Counted from the first letter of the stretch, positions 1-10,128 are shown. The stretch: 64,000 bases of DNA from Sphingomonadaceae bacterium (GCA_020850455.1 JADZEQ010000010.1:62001-126000), one strand, 5' to 3'. A program made the numbers and translations. Notes: generated from the letters alone by a model not told the origin.

Positions 1-1
1 C

Positions 2-211
2 AAACGCATCGGTTTTCGCACCGCGCCCGGCCTTTCCGAACGCGTTATTTTCCGCGAGCTTTTCCCCTCCGGCCTCACCCTGCTCGACCGTGGGCATTTG
101 GGCGAACTGGGCACCAGCCATTTGGCGGCACGGCAGGAATTGCGCGAAATGATGGCGGCTTTGGCGCTGCCGACCAGCGGCTTTAGCCCGCAATTATCGA
201 TAGGAGTTTGA
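2..211 (+). CDS. mipZ: Division-plane positioning ATPase MipZ, C-terminal fragment
   Basis: Only the last 69 codons are inside the window; the reading frame is open to the left edge. The fragment contains [20 protein letters not shown] followed by FPSGLTLLD, which I recognise as the C-terminal part of the MipZ/ParA-like family. MipZ is a dimerising P-loop ATPase that binds ParB near the chromosome origins and inhibits FtsZ polymerisation, so division occurs away from the segregated origins. Its presence 29 kb from the proposed oriC, with parA, parB and parS also in the window, fits that role. The stop codon lies in the leader of the next gene. Assignment is from family memory of the C-terminus only; the Walker motifs are outside the window. 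Confidence 0.72.
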   Translation, partial: KRIGFRTAPGLSERVIFRELFPSGLTLLDRGHLGELGTSHLAARQELREMMAALALPTSGFSPQLSIGV

Positions 212-216
212 CCAAG

Positions 217-1602
217 GTGAGCCATATTTTCCACCCGACACTGCTGCGCGAATATGACATGCGCGGGGTGGTCGGAGATACGTTGCATGCCGCCGATGCC
301 TTTGCCATCGGGCGTAGTTTCGGAACGATTGTCCGGCGCAGCGGGGGCAGCGGCCGAGTCGTCATCGGCTATGATGGGCGCTTATCGTCCCCCACGCTTG
401 CCAAGGCTTTGTCCGACGGGCTGCGCGCGAGCGGCTGCGACGTCGTCAACATCGGTCAGGCACCGACCCCGATGCTTTATTTCGCTACCCATCATCTATC
501 GGCCGATGGCGGCATAGAGGTAACCGGCAGCCATAACCCCCCCGATTATAATGGCTTCAAATTTGTATTGAACGGCGCGCCATTTTACGGGGAGCAGATC
601 AAGGCGCTGGGCAGCATGGCGGCGACGGCCGACTGGCAGGATGGCTCGGGCGGGGCAGAGGATATCGATATCCTGGATGCCTATGTCGACCGGCTGCTCC
701 AAGGGTTCGACGGCCCGGCGTTGCGCATCGGCTGGGACGCGGGCAATGGCGCGGCCGGCCCGGTGGTCGAGGCGCTGGTGCGCCGCCTGCCCGGTGAACA
801 TTTCACGCTTTTCACCGATGTTGATGGCCATTTCCCCAATCATCACCCCGACCCGACCGAGGAGAAGAATCTGGCCGATCTGCGCGCGCTCGTCGCCGAC
901 AAGCAGCTCGATTTCGGACTGGCTTTTGACGGGGATGGCGACCGGATCGGCGCGATTGACGGCGAAGGGCGCATCATCTGGGGTGATCAATTGCTGCAAA
1001 TCTTCGCCGAAATGGTGCTAAAAGACTGCCCCGGGGCGCCGATCATCGCCGATGTCAAGGCGAGCCGGGCGCTGTTCGAACGTGTCAGCGCGCTCGGCGG
1101 GCAGCCGGTGATGTGGAAGACCGGCCATAGTTTGGTCAAATCCAAGATGAAGGAAATTGGCGCGCCGCTCGCCGGGGAAATGAGCGGGCATATATTTTTC
1201 GCCCACCAATATTATGGCTTTGACGATGCGCTTTATGCCGCCGTGCAATTATTGCAGGCCCCGCAGCAATTGGGGCGTTCGGTGACGGCGTTGCGCGGCG
1301 CGATGGCGCCGATGGTCAATACGCCTGAATTGCGCTTTCAGGTGGATGAGGCGCGCAAATTCGCGGTCATCGACGAAGTGCTCGACCGGCTGAGCGCCGC
1401 CGGGGCCCGTGTCGATCGCACCGATGGTGCGCGCGTCACACAGGGGAGCGGCTGGTGGCTGCTGCGCGCTTCCAATACGCAGGATGTGCTCGTCGCCCGT
1501 GCCGAGGCGGCAGATGCTGCTGGCCTCGCCGAACTGGTGGCCGAAATCGACGCGCAGCTCGCCGCGTCGGGCATCGTGCGCGGGCCGCAAGCCGGACACT
1601 AG
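217..1602 (+). CDS. Phosphomannomutase/phosphoglucomutase (AlgC type)
   Basis: Interconverts hexose 6- and 1-phosphates (mannose or glucose) for surface polysaccharide and nucleotide-sugar synthesis in the cytoplasm. The 461-residue protein has the family's motifs in order: phosphoserine loop TGSHNP with Ser105, metal loop [10 protein letters not shown] near residue 240, sugar-binding GEMSGH, and the C-terminal phosphate loop RASNTQ. Length is normal for the bacterial PMM/PGM family. I place the start at GTG 217 because AGGAG at 202-206 lies 10 bases upstream; a TTG at 208 is in frame but sits almost on that site. It follows mipZ by a few bases and is 8 bases ahead of the helicase gene, so all three may be co-transcribed. 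Confidence 0.93.
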   Translation: MSHIFHPTLLREYDMRGVVGDTLHAADAFAIGRSFGTIVRRSGGSGRVVIGYDGRLSSPTLAKALSDGLRASGCDVVNIGQAPTPMLYFATHHLSADGGIEVTGSHNPPDYNGFKFVLNGAPFYGEQIKALGSMAATADWQDGSGGAEDIDILDAYVDRLLQGFDGPALRIGWDAGNGAAGPVVEALVRRLPGEHFTLFTDVDGHFPNHHPDPTEEKNLADLRALVADKQLDFGLAFDGDGDRIGAIDGEGRIIWGDQLLQIFAEMVLKDCPGAPIIADVKASRALFERVSALGGQPVMWKTGHSLVKSKMKEIGAPLAGEMSGHIFFAHQYYGFDDALYAAVQLLQAPQQLGRSVTALRGAMAPMVNTPELRFQVDEARKFAVIDEVLDRLSAAGARVDRTDGARVTQGSGWWLLRASNTQDVLVARAEAADAAGLAELVAEIDAQLAASGIVRGPQAGH

Positions 1603-1610
1603 GCCGCAAA

Positions 1611-4073
1611 ATGGCCGATCCGCTGCCGCCGCGCTTTACCAAATGGTTTGCGGCGCGCGGCTGGACGTTGCGCCACCATCAGGCGGCGATGCTCGACGCG
1701 GCGGCGCGGGGCGAACATGCGCTGCTCGTCGCGCCGACCGGGGCAGGCAAGACGCTCGCCGGTTTCCTGCCCGAACTTATCCGCCTCGCGGCGCGCGGGG
1801 GGCAAGGGCTGGGCATATCGACGCTCTATATCAGCCCGCTCAAGGCGCTCGCCGCCGATATGCAGCGCAATTTATTGCAGCCGGTCAACGACATGGCACT
1901 CCCCATCCGGGTGGAAACCCGCACCGGCGACACGGGGGGTGAGGCGCGGCGACGGCAAAAATCACGCCCGCCTGATATTTTGCTGACCACCCCTGAATCG
2001 CTCAGCCTGATGCTGGCGGACAGCGACGCCGCGCATGTTTTCGCCGCGCTCGATACGATCATCATCGATGAAGTGCATAGCTTTGCCAGCACCAAGCGCG
2101 GCGATCTTTTGTCGCTGGCGATGGCGCGCCTGACCGCGCTTCGCCCCGCTTTACGCCGGGTTGCCCTGTCTGCCACCATCGCCGAGGCCGACAAATGGTG
2201 CGACTGGATCGCCCCCGATGGTGCGGGCGACAATGTCCGCCTGATAGAGGGGGAGGCAGGCGCAACCCCCGAGATTCAGATATTGCTGCCCGAAGCGCGC
2301 GTGCCATGGGCCGGGCATAGCGGTCTATATGCGGTTCAAGCGGTGATGGAGGTGATCGCCGCCCACCGCACCAGCATCATTTTCTGCAATACGCGCGGGC
2401 TGTGCGAACTGATTTTTCAGGCCTTGTGGAAGGTGAATGACAAAGGATTGCCGATCGCCATCCACCATGGTTCGCTGTCGCGCGAAGCACGTCAACGCAC
2501 CGAAGCGGCGATGGCGGCGGGGGCATTGCGCGCGCTCATCGCCACCTCGAGCGTCGACCTCGGCCTCGATTGGGGCGATGTCGATTGCGTCGTGCAAATG
2601 GGCGCGCCCAAGGGGGCGAGCCGGTTAATCCAGCGCATCGGACGCGCCAACCACCGGCTCGATGCGCCGTCCAAGGCCTTTGTGGTGCCGGGGAACCGCT
2701 TTGAATGGCTCGAAGCGCGCGCCGCGATGGACGCGATTGCGGCGGGGGAACGCGATGCAACCCCCTTTCGCCCCGGCAGCCTTGACGTCTTGGCCCAGCA
2801 TATCACCGGCTGTGCCTGCGCTGCACCATTTGGGGAGGCCGCACTGCTCAGCGAAATCCGTCGCGCTGCCCCATATAAAAACCTGTCCGATGCCAGTTTT
2901 CAGCGCACCATCGGCTTTGTGCGCGATGGTGGATATGCGCTGTCGGCCTATGACCGTTTCCACCGCCTCGCCCCTGCGGGCACCGATGGCGATGGCAGCC
3001 CGATGTGGCGGATCAGCAGCCCGGCCTTTGTCCGCCAGCACCGGATGAATGCGGGCGTTATTGTCGAGGCGCCGACCATTGCCGTGCGCTTCAAAAATGG
3101 CCGCAAATTGGGGGAGGTGGAGGAATATTTTGCATCCACCCTGCTGGCAGGCGACCGTTTTTTCTTTGCCGGGGTCGCGCTCGAAGTCATTGGCGTGGTG
3201 GACAATGATCTGCTGGTGCGCGCCACCGCCAAATCGGCGCAAATCCCCAGCTATTCGGGCACGCGCATCGCGCTCACCACCCAATTGGCAGCGCGGGTGC
3301 GTATGTTGATCGCGCGCCCTGAAAACTGGGCCGATTTTCCCGCCGATGTGCGCCAGTGGTTGCGCGTCCAACGCCGCAAATCGCACCTGCCCGCACCTGA
3401 GGAATTATTATCCGAAATATTCCCGCATGAAGGGCAATTTTATTGGCTGCTTTACCCCTTTGAAGGGTGGAATGCCCACCAATCGCTTGCCATGCTGCTG
3501 ACCCGGCGGATGGAGGCGGCGGGGCTGCAACCCTTGGGCTTTCAGGCGAGCGATTATGCACTCGCCATCTGGTCGGCCAAGCCGGTCAGCCACCCCAAAT
3601 CCTTGCTGTCCAACCAGATTTTGGAGGATGATTTTGCCGATTGGGTCGAACAATCGCACCTCCTCAAACGCGCGTTCCGTGATGTCGCGGTGATCAGCGG
3701 CCTCATCGAACGGCAATTGCCGGGCAAGCGCAAAAGCGCACGGTCGGTCACTTTTTCAACCGACCTCATCTATGATGTGCTGATGCGCTATCAAAGCGAC
3801 CATCTGCTGCTGGAGGCGGCATGGGCCGACGCGGCGGCGCGGCTGACCGATGTCGGGCGGCTGGGCGATTTGCTCGAAAATGCGGGGGCGCGGCTGGTCG
3901 ATAAAAGGCTGGAACAGGTCAGCCCCTTTGCCCTGCCCGCGATGATCGAAATTGGCCGCGAAAATGTGACGAGCAAGGCAACCGAAGATAGTCTGATCGC
4001 CGATGCAGCAAGCGACGCGCCGAACGAAGAGGCGGCGCTGATAGCACTGGCGATGGCGGACGAATTGCCATAG
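1611..4073 (+). CDS. Lhr-like ligase-associated DEXH-box DNA helicase
   Basis: An 820-residue superfamily 2 helicase of the Lhr branch found in ligase-associated DNA-damage-response clusters. Motif I is APTGAGKT (residues 41-48), motif II is DEVH (153-156), motif III is SAT in VALSATI, and motif VI is QRIGRANHR. The long C-terminal half after the RecA-like domains matches the winged-helix/beta-barrel part of Lhr cores in length. In this repair set the helicase usually sits with an ATP-dependent ligase, an exonuclease and PdeM; here PdeM is 2.4 kb downstream, behind two unrelated genes, and neither ligase nor exonuclease is in the window. Start chosen at ATG 1611, just after the mutase stop; the frame is open further upstream but only inside that gene. 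Confidence 0.88.
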   Translation: MADPLPPRFTKWFAARGWTLRHHQAAMLDAAARGEHALLVAPTGAGKTLAGFLPELIRLAARGGQGLGISTLYISPLKALAADMQRNLLQPVNDMALPIRVETRTGDTGGEARRRQKSRPPDILLTTPESLSLMLADSDAAHVFAALDTIIIDEVHSFASTKRGDLLSLAMARLTALRPALRRVALSATIAEADKWCDWIAPDGAGDNVRLIEGEAGATPEIQILLPEARVPWAGHSGLYAVQAVMEVIAAHRTSIIFCNTRGLCELIFQALWKVNDKGLPIAIHHGSLSREARQRTEAAMAAGALRALIATSSVDLGLDWGDVDCVVQMGAPKGASRLIQRIGRANHRLDAPSKAFVVPGNRFEWLEARAAMDAIAAGERDATPFRPGSLDVLAQHITGCACAAPFGEAALLSEIRRAAPYKNLSDASFQRTIGFVRDGGYALSAYDRFHRLAPAGTDGDGSPMWRISSPAFVRQHRMNAGVIVEAPTIAVRFKNGRKLGEVEEYFASTLLAGDRFFFAGVALEVIGVVDNDLLVRATAKSAQIPSYSGTRIALTTQLAARVRMLIARPENWADFPADVRQWLRVQRRKSHLPAPEELLSEIFPHEGQFYWLLYPFEGWNAHQSLAMLLTRRMEAAGLQPLGFQASDYALAIWSAKPVSHPKSLLSNQILEDDFADWVEQSHLLKRAFRDVAVISGLIERQLPGKRKSARSVTFSTDLIYDVLMRYQSDHLLLEAAWADAAARLTDVGRLGDLLENAGARLVDKRLEQVSPFALPAMIEIGRENVTSKATEDSLIADAASDAPNEEAALIALAMADELP

Positions 4074-4104
4074 CTTGGCAGGCGACGTGGGGGAGAATCC
4101 ATTG

Positions 4105-5346
4105 ATGTACGCGCCTTTTCTATCCATCCTGCCCGCTCTCGCTGCCAGTGTCGCGCTCAGCGCCTGTTCGCCGATGGCCAGTCCCGCCCCCGCGCCAACA
4201 GCAGCCCCGGCCGACCCCGCAACCGTCCATGCGCGGATATTGACGCTCGACACCCATTTGGACACGCCGGTCCATTTTGAACGGCGTGATTGGAATTTTG
4301 GCGCGCACCATGATTTTTACAGCGATATGAGCCAGGTTGACCTGCCACGGATGACCGAAGCGGGTTTGGATGGCGGCTTTTTCGTCCTCTATACATCGCA
4401 AGGGCCGCTCACACCCGATGGCTTTGCCCATGCCGCTGCCGCTGCCGAAACCCGGCTGCGCGCCATAGAATCAACGCTCAACGCACAGGGTGATGCCATC
4501 ACCCGCGTCACCAGCGCGGGCGAAGCGGCGCGGGTCGCGGCGCGCGGCGGCCATTTTGCGCTAATCTCGGTCGAGAATAGCTATCCCTTGGGCGAAAGCG
4601 TGGCGGGGTTGGCGGATTGGCGGCGGCGCGGGGTGTTGATGGCCGGGCCGGTGCATAATGGCGGCAACCAGTTCGGCGATTCGGCGAGCGGCGGGACCGC
4701 GCGCTGGGGCGGCCTCTCCCCGCTTGGTCGCGCATGGGTCGCCGAAATGAACCGGCTGGGGATGGTGATTGATGCCAGCCATGCGAGCGATGCCGCCTTG
4801 GCGCAAATGCTCGACCTGTCTGCCGCGCCGATCATCCTGTCACACAGCGGTTTCAAGGCGATTTTCGACCATCCGCGCAACATCAGCGATGATCAGGCCC
4901 GCGCCATCGCCGCCAAGGGCGGGGTGATTCAGGTCAACAGCGTCTTTCTGTCGCGCTTTAACCTCAGCGCCGCGCGCAGCCCGCTCTATGACCGGTTTGA
5001 CAATATCGGCACCCTGTCGGCGGGCGAGGTGGCGCAATTGGGGCGCGAATGGCGCGCGCTCGACCAAAGCGAGCGGGTGAATGAGGGGAATTTCGACCTG
5101 TTCATGCGCGCGCTGTTCCATTGCATCGATGTGGTGGGGGCCGACCATTGCGGCATTGGTGCGGATTGGGACGGCGGCGCAGGGATGCAGGATTTTGAGG
5201 ATATTCGCGTCGCCCCGCGCATCACCGCTGCCCTGTTGGCGCATGGACTGACCGAGGAACAGGTGGCGCAAATCTGGGGCGGCAATGTGCTGCGCCTGCT
5301 CAACGCCGCGCAAATTGTCCGTAACAGGCTGATAAACCAGCACTAA
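4105..5346 (+). CDS. Membrane dipeptidase lipoprotein, peptidase family M19
   Basis: A 413-residue zinc dipeptidase (renal-dipeptidase family, amidohydrolase-like barrel) predicted to be a lipoprotein: the N-terminus is a short hydrophobic signal ending in the lipobox LSAC with Cys21. Metal-site motifs are visible: THLD (His51, Asp53), SVENSYPLGE, VIDASHASD, ILSHSGFKA and GADHCGIGADWDGG. It would hydrolyse dipeptides in the cell envelope; the natural substrate cannot be told from sequence. The start ATG 4105 has GGGAGAA 7 bases upstream and gives a proper signal peptide; an in-frame TTG at 4075 would not. It lies between the helicase and the aspartic protease on the same strand. Confidence 0.9.
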   Translation: MYAPFLSILPALAASVALSACSPMASPAPAPTAAPADPATVHARILTLDTHLDTPVHFERRDWNFGAHHDFYSDMSQVDLPRMTEAGLDGGFFVLYTSQGPLTPDGFAHAAAAAETRLRAIESTLNAQGDAITRVTSAGEAARVAARGGHFALISVENSYPLGESVAGLADWRRRGVLMAGPVHNGGNQFGDSASGGTARWGGLSPLGRAWVAEMNRLGMVIDASHASDAALAQMLDLSAAPIILSHSGFKAIFDHPRNISDDQARAIAAKGGVIQVNSVFLSRFNLSAARSPLYDRFDNIGTLSAGEVAQLGREWRALDQSERVNEGNFDLFMRALFHCIDVVGADHCGIGADWDGGAGMQDFEDIRVAPRITAALLAHGLTEEQVAQIWGGNVLRLLNAAQIVRNRLINQH

Positions 5347-5453
5347 ATGCCGCCGCTTGCCGCTGGGCCAAGAAAGGCATAGCCTTCACCCAAATCGCCC
5401 CCTTGCCATAGAGCGCGTAACCAAAGGGGGCCTGCATGTCGGGAGAGAGGGCC

Positions 5454-6503
5454 ATGCGCCAATGGACATATGCCGCCGCCGCCGCGGCGTTGATGGTGGG
5501 GAGCGCGCTCACCGCGCAAAGCGCCCCTGCCAACCCGCCGCCACCCGCCAGCAATAATGGCCAGGTTGCGGTATCGCTGCCAACCAACCTGCCCGATGTC
5601 GGGCTGATCACCCCCATCGCGGTTGACCAGACCAGCCGGCTGATGTTGCCGGTGCGGATTAACGGGGCCGGCCCCTTTCCCTTCATCGTCGATACCGGCG
5701 CGGAACGCACCGTCCTGTCGCGGGAAGTTGCGCAGCAATTAAACCTGCCGGTCGTCGGGCGGGCGCGTGTTGTCGGCATGGCCGAAGCGGTGGAAACCAA
5801 TTTGGTCGCCCCCGGCGATTTGGGGCTGGAACATCTGACGCTCGAAACCGGTGACGTGCCCACCTTTTCCCAGTTTAACATCGGCGCGCCGGGGCTGATC
5901 GGCATCGACAGCCTGCAGGGGCATAAGGTGGTGATCGATTTTATTGCCCAGCGCATCGACATCCGCCCATCCGAAGCGCGGCGGCAACAACGGCGGGAGG
6001 AAAGCTTCGATGATGATGCCATCACCGTCATCGCGCGGTCGCGCGGCGGGCGGATGATATTGTCCAACGCCAGCATCGACGGGCATCGTGTGGATATTAT
6101 CGTCGATACCGGCGGACAGGCGAGCGTCGGCAATCTGGCGCTGCAACGCTTGGTGCAACGCACCCAGCGCCGCCCCAATGACCTGACGCCGGGCGAATTG
6201 CGCACCGTCACCGGCGGCACATTATCGGTGCAGCGCAGCCAGATCGAACGGATCAGCGTCGGCGGGGTAGATTTTACCGCGCTGCCCGTTGCCTATGCCG
6301 ATTCGCCCGCCTTTGCCGAATTGGGGCTGAGCCGTCGGCCGGCATTGCTGCTGGGCATGGATGCGCTGCGCCTGTTTGACCGGATCGCTGTCGATTTTGC
6401 CAATCGCCGCGTCACATTTGATCTGCCCGACGGGGCGCGGCGCGACAATGACCAGCGTTATGCCGCACTTGACCGGCGGGTGCTGACCATCGCCGCGCGT
6501 TGA
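5454..6503 (+). CDS. Exported retropepsin-like aspartic protease with two DTG motifs
   Basis: A 349-residue protein with a clear signal peptide (hydrophobic to about residue 22, cut near AQSAPA). It contains two aspartic-protease half-sites in a single chain: FIVDTGAERTVLS with Asp80 and IIVDTGGQASVGN near residue 211. Retropepsin-like enzymes normally need two DTG halves to build one active site, so this may be a single-chain pseudodimer acting in the periplasm. Substrate unknown. ATG 5454 is preferred over ATG 5436 because GGGAGAGAGG lies directly before it and the signal peptide then begins with a normal Met-Arg. It is 19 bases upstream of pdeM. Confidence 0.82.
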   Translation: MRQWTYAAAAAALMVGSALTAQSAPANPPPPASNNGQVAVSLPTNLPDVGLITPIAVDQTSRLMLPVRINGAGPFPFIVDTGAERTVLSREVAQQLNLPVVGRARVVGMAEAVETNLVAPGDLGLEHLTLETGDVPTFSQFNIGAPGLIGIDSLQGHKVVIDFIAQRIDIRPSEARRQQRREESFDDDAITVIARSRGGRMILSNASIDGHRVDIIVDTGGQASVGNLALQRLVQRTQRRPNDLTPGELRTVTGGTLSVQRSQIERISVGGVDFTALPVAYADSPAFAELGLSRRPALLLGMDALRLFDRIAVDFANRRVTFDLPDGARRDNDQRYAALDRRVLTIAAR

Positions 6504-6522
6504 GCGCACCCGGCAGCATGGC

Positions 6523-7245
6523 ATGAGGGGGATCGACTTTGCCGGGCAATGGCTTTGCCCGCTGGCCGAACATGCGCTGTGGTGGCCAGCCGAGCGCGCG
6601 CTGATCGTCGCCGATCTGCACCTCGAAAAGGCGAGCGCGCTTGCCGCGACCGGGCAAATGCTGCCCCCCTATGACAGTATCGATACGGTCAACCGACTGG
6701 TCGGGTTGGCGCGCCAATATGATGCGCGGCAGATTTTTGCGCTGGGCGACAGTTTCCATGACAAGGCGGGGCCAGAACGGCTGCCGCCCGCTGCGCGCGC
6801 CGCGCTCCACCAACTAGCCCAGCATGTCGCCTTTGCCTGGGTGGAGGGCAACCATGATGCCAATGCCGCCATCACCGACCATCTGCCCGGTGTGCTATGC
6901 GGGGACATGGTGGTCGGCACGCTCAATCTGGTCCATATTGCGCGCGAAACACCGCCGGATGCAGGGCGCGGCGAGATATCGGGCCATTATCATCCCAAAA
7001 TCCGGGTGCGCCACCGCGGGCAGCATATCGCCCGCCCCTGCTTTGTTTTGAGCGAACGACAAATGATTCTTCCAGCTTTTGGTACGCTGACCGGTGGGCT
7101 GGATGCCGCCAGTGCCGCGATGGCGCATCTGGGGCCGCGTGAAGCCCTGATTCCTGTGGGTTCGGCGCTGCATCGCCTGCCCATTGGGGCGGTGCGTAAC
7201 GGCCAACGCCACTATGGCAGAAATGCCGCAGTTTTGGCCAAATAA
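6523..7245 (+). CDS. pdeM: Ligase-associated DNA damage response endonuclease PdeM
   Basis: A 240-residue calcineurin-like metallophosphoesterase. The signature metal ligands appear in order: ADLHLEK (DxH), ALGDSFHD (GDxxxD variant), VEGNHDA (GNHD) and SGHYHPKIRV (GHxH). PdeM is the phosphoesterase partner of the Lhr-like helicase in ligase-associated repair clusters and is thought to process damaged DNA ends. In this window its helicase partner is present but separated by the dipeptidase and protease genes. It is the last gene of the rightward run that starts with mipZ. The name rests on overall sequence resemblance plus the nearby helicase. Confidence 0.85.
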   Translation: MRGIDFAGQWLCPLAEHALWWPAERALIVADLHLEKASALAATGQMLPPYDSIDTVNRLVGLARQYDARQIFALGDSFHDKAGPERLPPAARAALHQLAQHVAFAWVEGNHDANAAITDHLPGVLCGDMVVGTLNLVHIARETPPDAGRGEISGHYHPKIRVRHRGQHIARPCFVLSERQMILPAFGTLTGGLDAASAAMAHLGPREALIPVGSALHRLPIGAVRNGQRHYGRNAAVLAK

Positions 7246-7357
7246 TCGGTCAAAGGCGTATCGCGCTTGCTTTGGCGATTATGCTGCCTAAACCCTGACA
7301 TTCGGAAATCCGGTATCCTGACATGAGGTTGTGGAGCCGGATATTTTGGAGAGAAAT

Positions 7358-10105
7358 ATGGCATACTCCCCCACCAAGGCGCTGATGGGCGCTTTTCTTT
7401 TTTCGGCAAGCAGCCTTGCGCTGGCAAGCCCCGCCTTCGCACAAGACGCCGCACCGCAGGACGGCGCAAGCGAAGAAGCGACCGAGGGCGATATCGTCGT
7501 CGTCGCACAGGGCCGCGCACAGGCGTTGAGCGATGTGCCGGTCGCGGTTTCGGCGGTATCGTCCGAAACTTTGGCCAATAGCGGCGCCAATGACATTCGC
7601 CAGTTGAACCAAGTGGCCCCATCCTTGCTCGTTTCCTCGACCGGGACCGAAGCCAATGGTTCGGCGCGTATCCGCGGGGTCGGCACGGTTGGCGACAATC
7701 CGGGGCTGGAATCCTCGGTCTCGGTATTCATCGACGGCGTCTATCGTTCGCGTTCGGGCAGCGGCCTTAACGATCTGGGCGAAATCGACCGGATCGAAGT
7801 GCTGCGCGGACCGCAGGGGACATTGGGTGGCCGCAACAGTTCGGCCGGCCTGATTTCGATCTTTTCGCGCCGCCCCAGCTTTACCTTTGGCGGCAATGGC
7901 GAAATTTCCTATGGCAATTATGATGCGCTGCGCGCCTCCATCGGCATCACCGGGCCGATTTCCGAAACGCTCGCGGCGCGCATTGATGCGGTATATTCGC
8001 GGCGGGACGGTTTTTATTACGACCCAACCAACGACACCGACGTCAACAACCGCGACCGTTATTTCGTTCGTGGCCAATTGCTGTGGGAACCCAGCGATTC
8101 GGTCAGCGTGCGGCTGATCGGCGATTATAGCCGCAAGGATGAGGCATGCTGCGCCGCCGTTTTTGTCGACCAATCGGTCAACCCCTACATCGGCAATCTC
8201 AACAATCCGGCGACCCCGCTCAACAACCCGGCACAGAATAATATCATCAATGTGCTGCGCGATCTGGGTCAACCGCTCGCCGCTTTCAACAGTGGTTATA
8301 GCCGCATCTTGTCGGTCAGCCCGGGGCGCAGCTATGCGGGCGAAACCACTGACGGCGGCGTTTCGCTGCAGGTCGATTGGGATCTGGGCGGGGCCAACCT
8401 CACCTCCATCACCGCCTATCGCGACTATCGGTCGAGCCAGGCGTCGGACACCGACTATAGCAGCGTCGATATACTTTATAGTGCGCCCAGCGATGATGCC
8501 TATCGCCAGTTCCGCACCTTCAGTCAGGAAATTCGCCTGCAGGGTGAGGCGTTTGACGGCCATCTCGACTGGCTGATCGGCGGCTATTACGCCAATGAAC
8601 GGCTGAACCTGAATGATAATCTGCGTTTCGGTAGCCAATATGGTCGCTTTGCCAGCTGCCGCCTGATTTCAGGCGGTGGGCTTGCCGGTCTCTACGCACC
8701 GAACAACGCCGGTTGCGTTGCCAGCCAAGCGGTATTTTCGGGTGCATTCGGCGCGGCAGGCCCGGCCTTGCTTGCATCCTTGCTCCGCCTCGACAGCATG
8801 TCGGACATTGGTTCGACGCTCGACCGTTATCGGCAGAACAGCCGCAACTATGCGCTGTTCACGCATAATATCGTCCATCTGACCGACAGCCTCGATGTGA
8901 CATTGGGCCTGCGCTACACCAATGAACGCAAGCGGCTCAATGCGACCTTTGGCAATGACAATAATGTCTGCACCGCCAACCAGGCGGCGCTGGTGCCCTT
9001 CCTCTCCAACCCCGGCCTCGCCGCGGTGGCTGGCGGGATTATCGGCCTATCCTGTCAGGGGAATAGCACGGCAGAACTCAACAATGTGTCGATCAACGAC
9101 CGGCGCAGTGAGGATGAGTTCACCGGCACGGCGGTATTGTCGTGGCGGCCGACCGACGATCTGATGCTCTATGCCAGCTATTCGCATGGCTATAAGGCGG
9201 GCGGCTTCAACCTCGACCGTTCGGCATTGAAATCGCCGACGCTCCCCTTTGCCGCCACCCCGGGTGGGGCGCAGGCGCTGGTCAGCAACCTGCAATTCGA
9301 CAGCGAAACGGTCGACAGCTATGAAATTGGCGCGAAATATTCGTCGCGTGAATTCAGCCTGTCGCTTGCTGCCTTCCGTCAGGATTTCAGCAATTTCCAG
9401 CTCAACACCTTCAATGGCACCGTCTTCCTCGTCCAGACGATCAACGGCTGCGGTGGCGCGGGGCTGACCGGTGGGCCGGGGGCCGACCGTGACCTGAGCG
9501 GCGCAACCGGGGCCTGCGCACCGGGCGATGTCACTTGGGGCGTGCGGGCGCAGGGCGTTGAACTCGAAGCCGCGCTGGTACCGGTGCGCAATTTTCGCGT
9601 TGCAGCGGGCGTCACTTACACCGACACCCACTTCAACAACGACATTGTCGGCAATCGTTCGGGTGCCCCGCTCGACCCGGCGCTGCGCTATTTGCCGGGT
9701 GACAATCTGTCGAACGCGCCGCAACTGGTGACGACCGGCTCCATCACCTGGACCCCGCCGATCGGCGACAGCGGGCTGACCGGCCTAGCCTATGTCGATG
9801 CGCGTATGACCAGCGATTATAACACCGGCAGCGACCTGTTCCCGCAAAAGGGGCAGGACGGCTATGCCATCGTCAACGCACGTATCGGCATTCGTGGCGA
9901 TCAGGATCGCTGGGCAGTCGAACTTTGGGCACAAAATCTGTTCAACGTCGATTATGCACAGGTGGCATTCAACTCCCCCTTCCAAGCGGGCGGGGCGAGC
10001 GCGAATTACACCGACGCCAGCAATTATCCCGGCGGTCGGCAGATTTTCTCCATGTTCCTGGCCGAACCGCGCACCTATGGCATCACGCTGCGCGGCCGCT
10101 TCTAA
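7358..10105 (+). CDS. TonB-dependent outer-membrane receptor
   Basis: A 915-residue ligand-gated outer-membrane porin energised by TonB-ExbBD. It has a signal peptide ending near PAFAQ, a TonB-box-like segment DIVVVAQG, a plug domain starting with VPVAVSAVSSETL, and a long beta-barrel that ends in YGITLRGRF with the terminal phenylalanine typical of BAM substrates. Several predicted extracellular loops carry paired cysteines (DEACCAAV, NGCGGAG...GACAPG). Substrate is unknown; in sphingomonads such receptors import siderophores, vitamins or plant-derived compounds. ATG 7358 has TTGGAGAG close upstream. It is a single gene, closed by a strong terminator, and convergent with yggS. Confidence 0.92.
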   Translation: MAYSPTKALMGAFLFSASSLALASPAFAQDAAPQDGASEEATEGDIVVVAQGRAQALSDVPVAVSAVSSETLANSGANDIRQLNQVAPSLLVSSTGTEANGSARIRGVGTVGDNPGLESSVSVFIDGVYRSRSGSGLNDLGEIDRIEVLRGPQGTLGGRNSSAGLISIFSRRPSFTFGGNGEISYGNYDALRASIGITGPISETLAARIDAVYSRRDGFYYDPTNDTDVNNRDRYFVRGQLLWEPSDSVSVRLIGDYSRKDEACCAAVFVDQSVNPYIGNLNNPATPLNNPAQNNIINVLRDLGQPLAAFNSGYSRILSVSPGRSYAGETTDGGVSLQVDWDLGGANLTSITAYRDYRSSQASDTDYSSVDILYSAPSDDAYRQFRTFSQEIRLQGEAFDGHLDWLIGGYYANERLNLNDNLRFGSQYGRFASCRLISGGGLAGLYAPNNAGCVASQAVFSGAFGAAGPALLASLLRLDSMSDIGSTLDRYRQNSRNYALFTHNIVHLTDSLDVTLGLRYTNERKRLNATFGNDNNVCTANQAALVPFLSNPGLAAVAGGIIGLSCQGNSTAELNNVSINDRRSEDEFTGTAVLSWRPTDDLMLYASYSHGYKAGGFNLDRSALKSPTLPFAATPGGAQALVSNLQFDSETVDSYEIGAKYSSREFSLSLAAFRQDFSNFQLNTFNGTVFLVQTINGCGGAGLTGGPGADRDLSGATGACAPGDVTWGVRAQGVELEAALVPVRNFRVAAGVTYTDTHFNNDIVGNRSGAPLDPALRYLPGDNLSNAPQLVTTGSITWTPPIGDSGLTGLAYVDARMTSDYNTGSDLFPQKGQDGYAIVNARIGIRGDQDRWAVELWAQNLFNVDYAQVAFNSPFQAGGASANYTDASNYPGGRQIFSMFLAEPRTYGITLRGRF

Positions 10106-10128
10106 AGGCGATAAAAGAAACGAAAATC

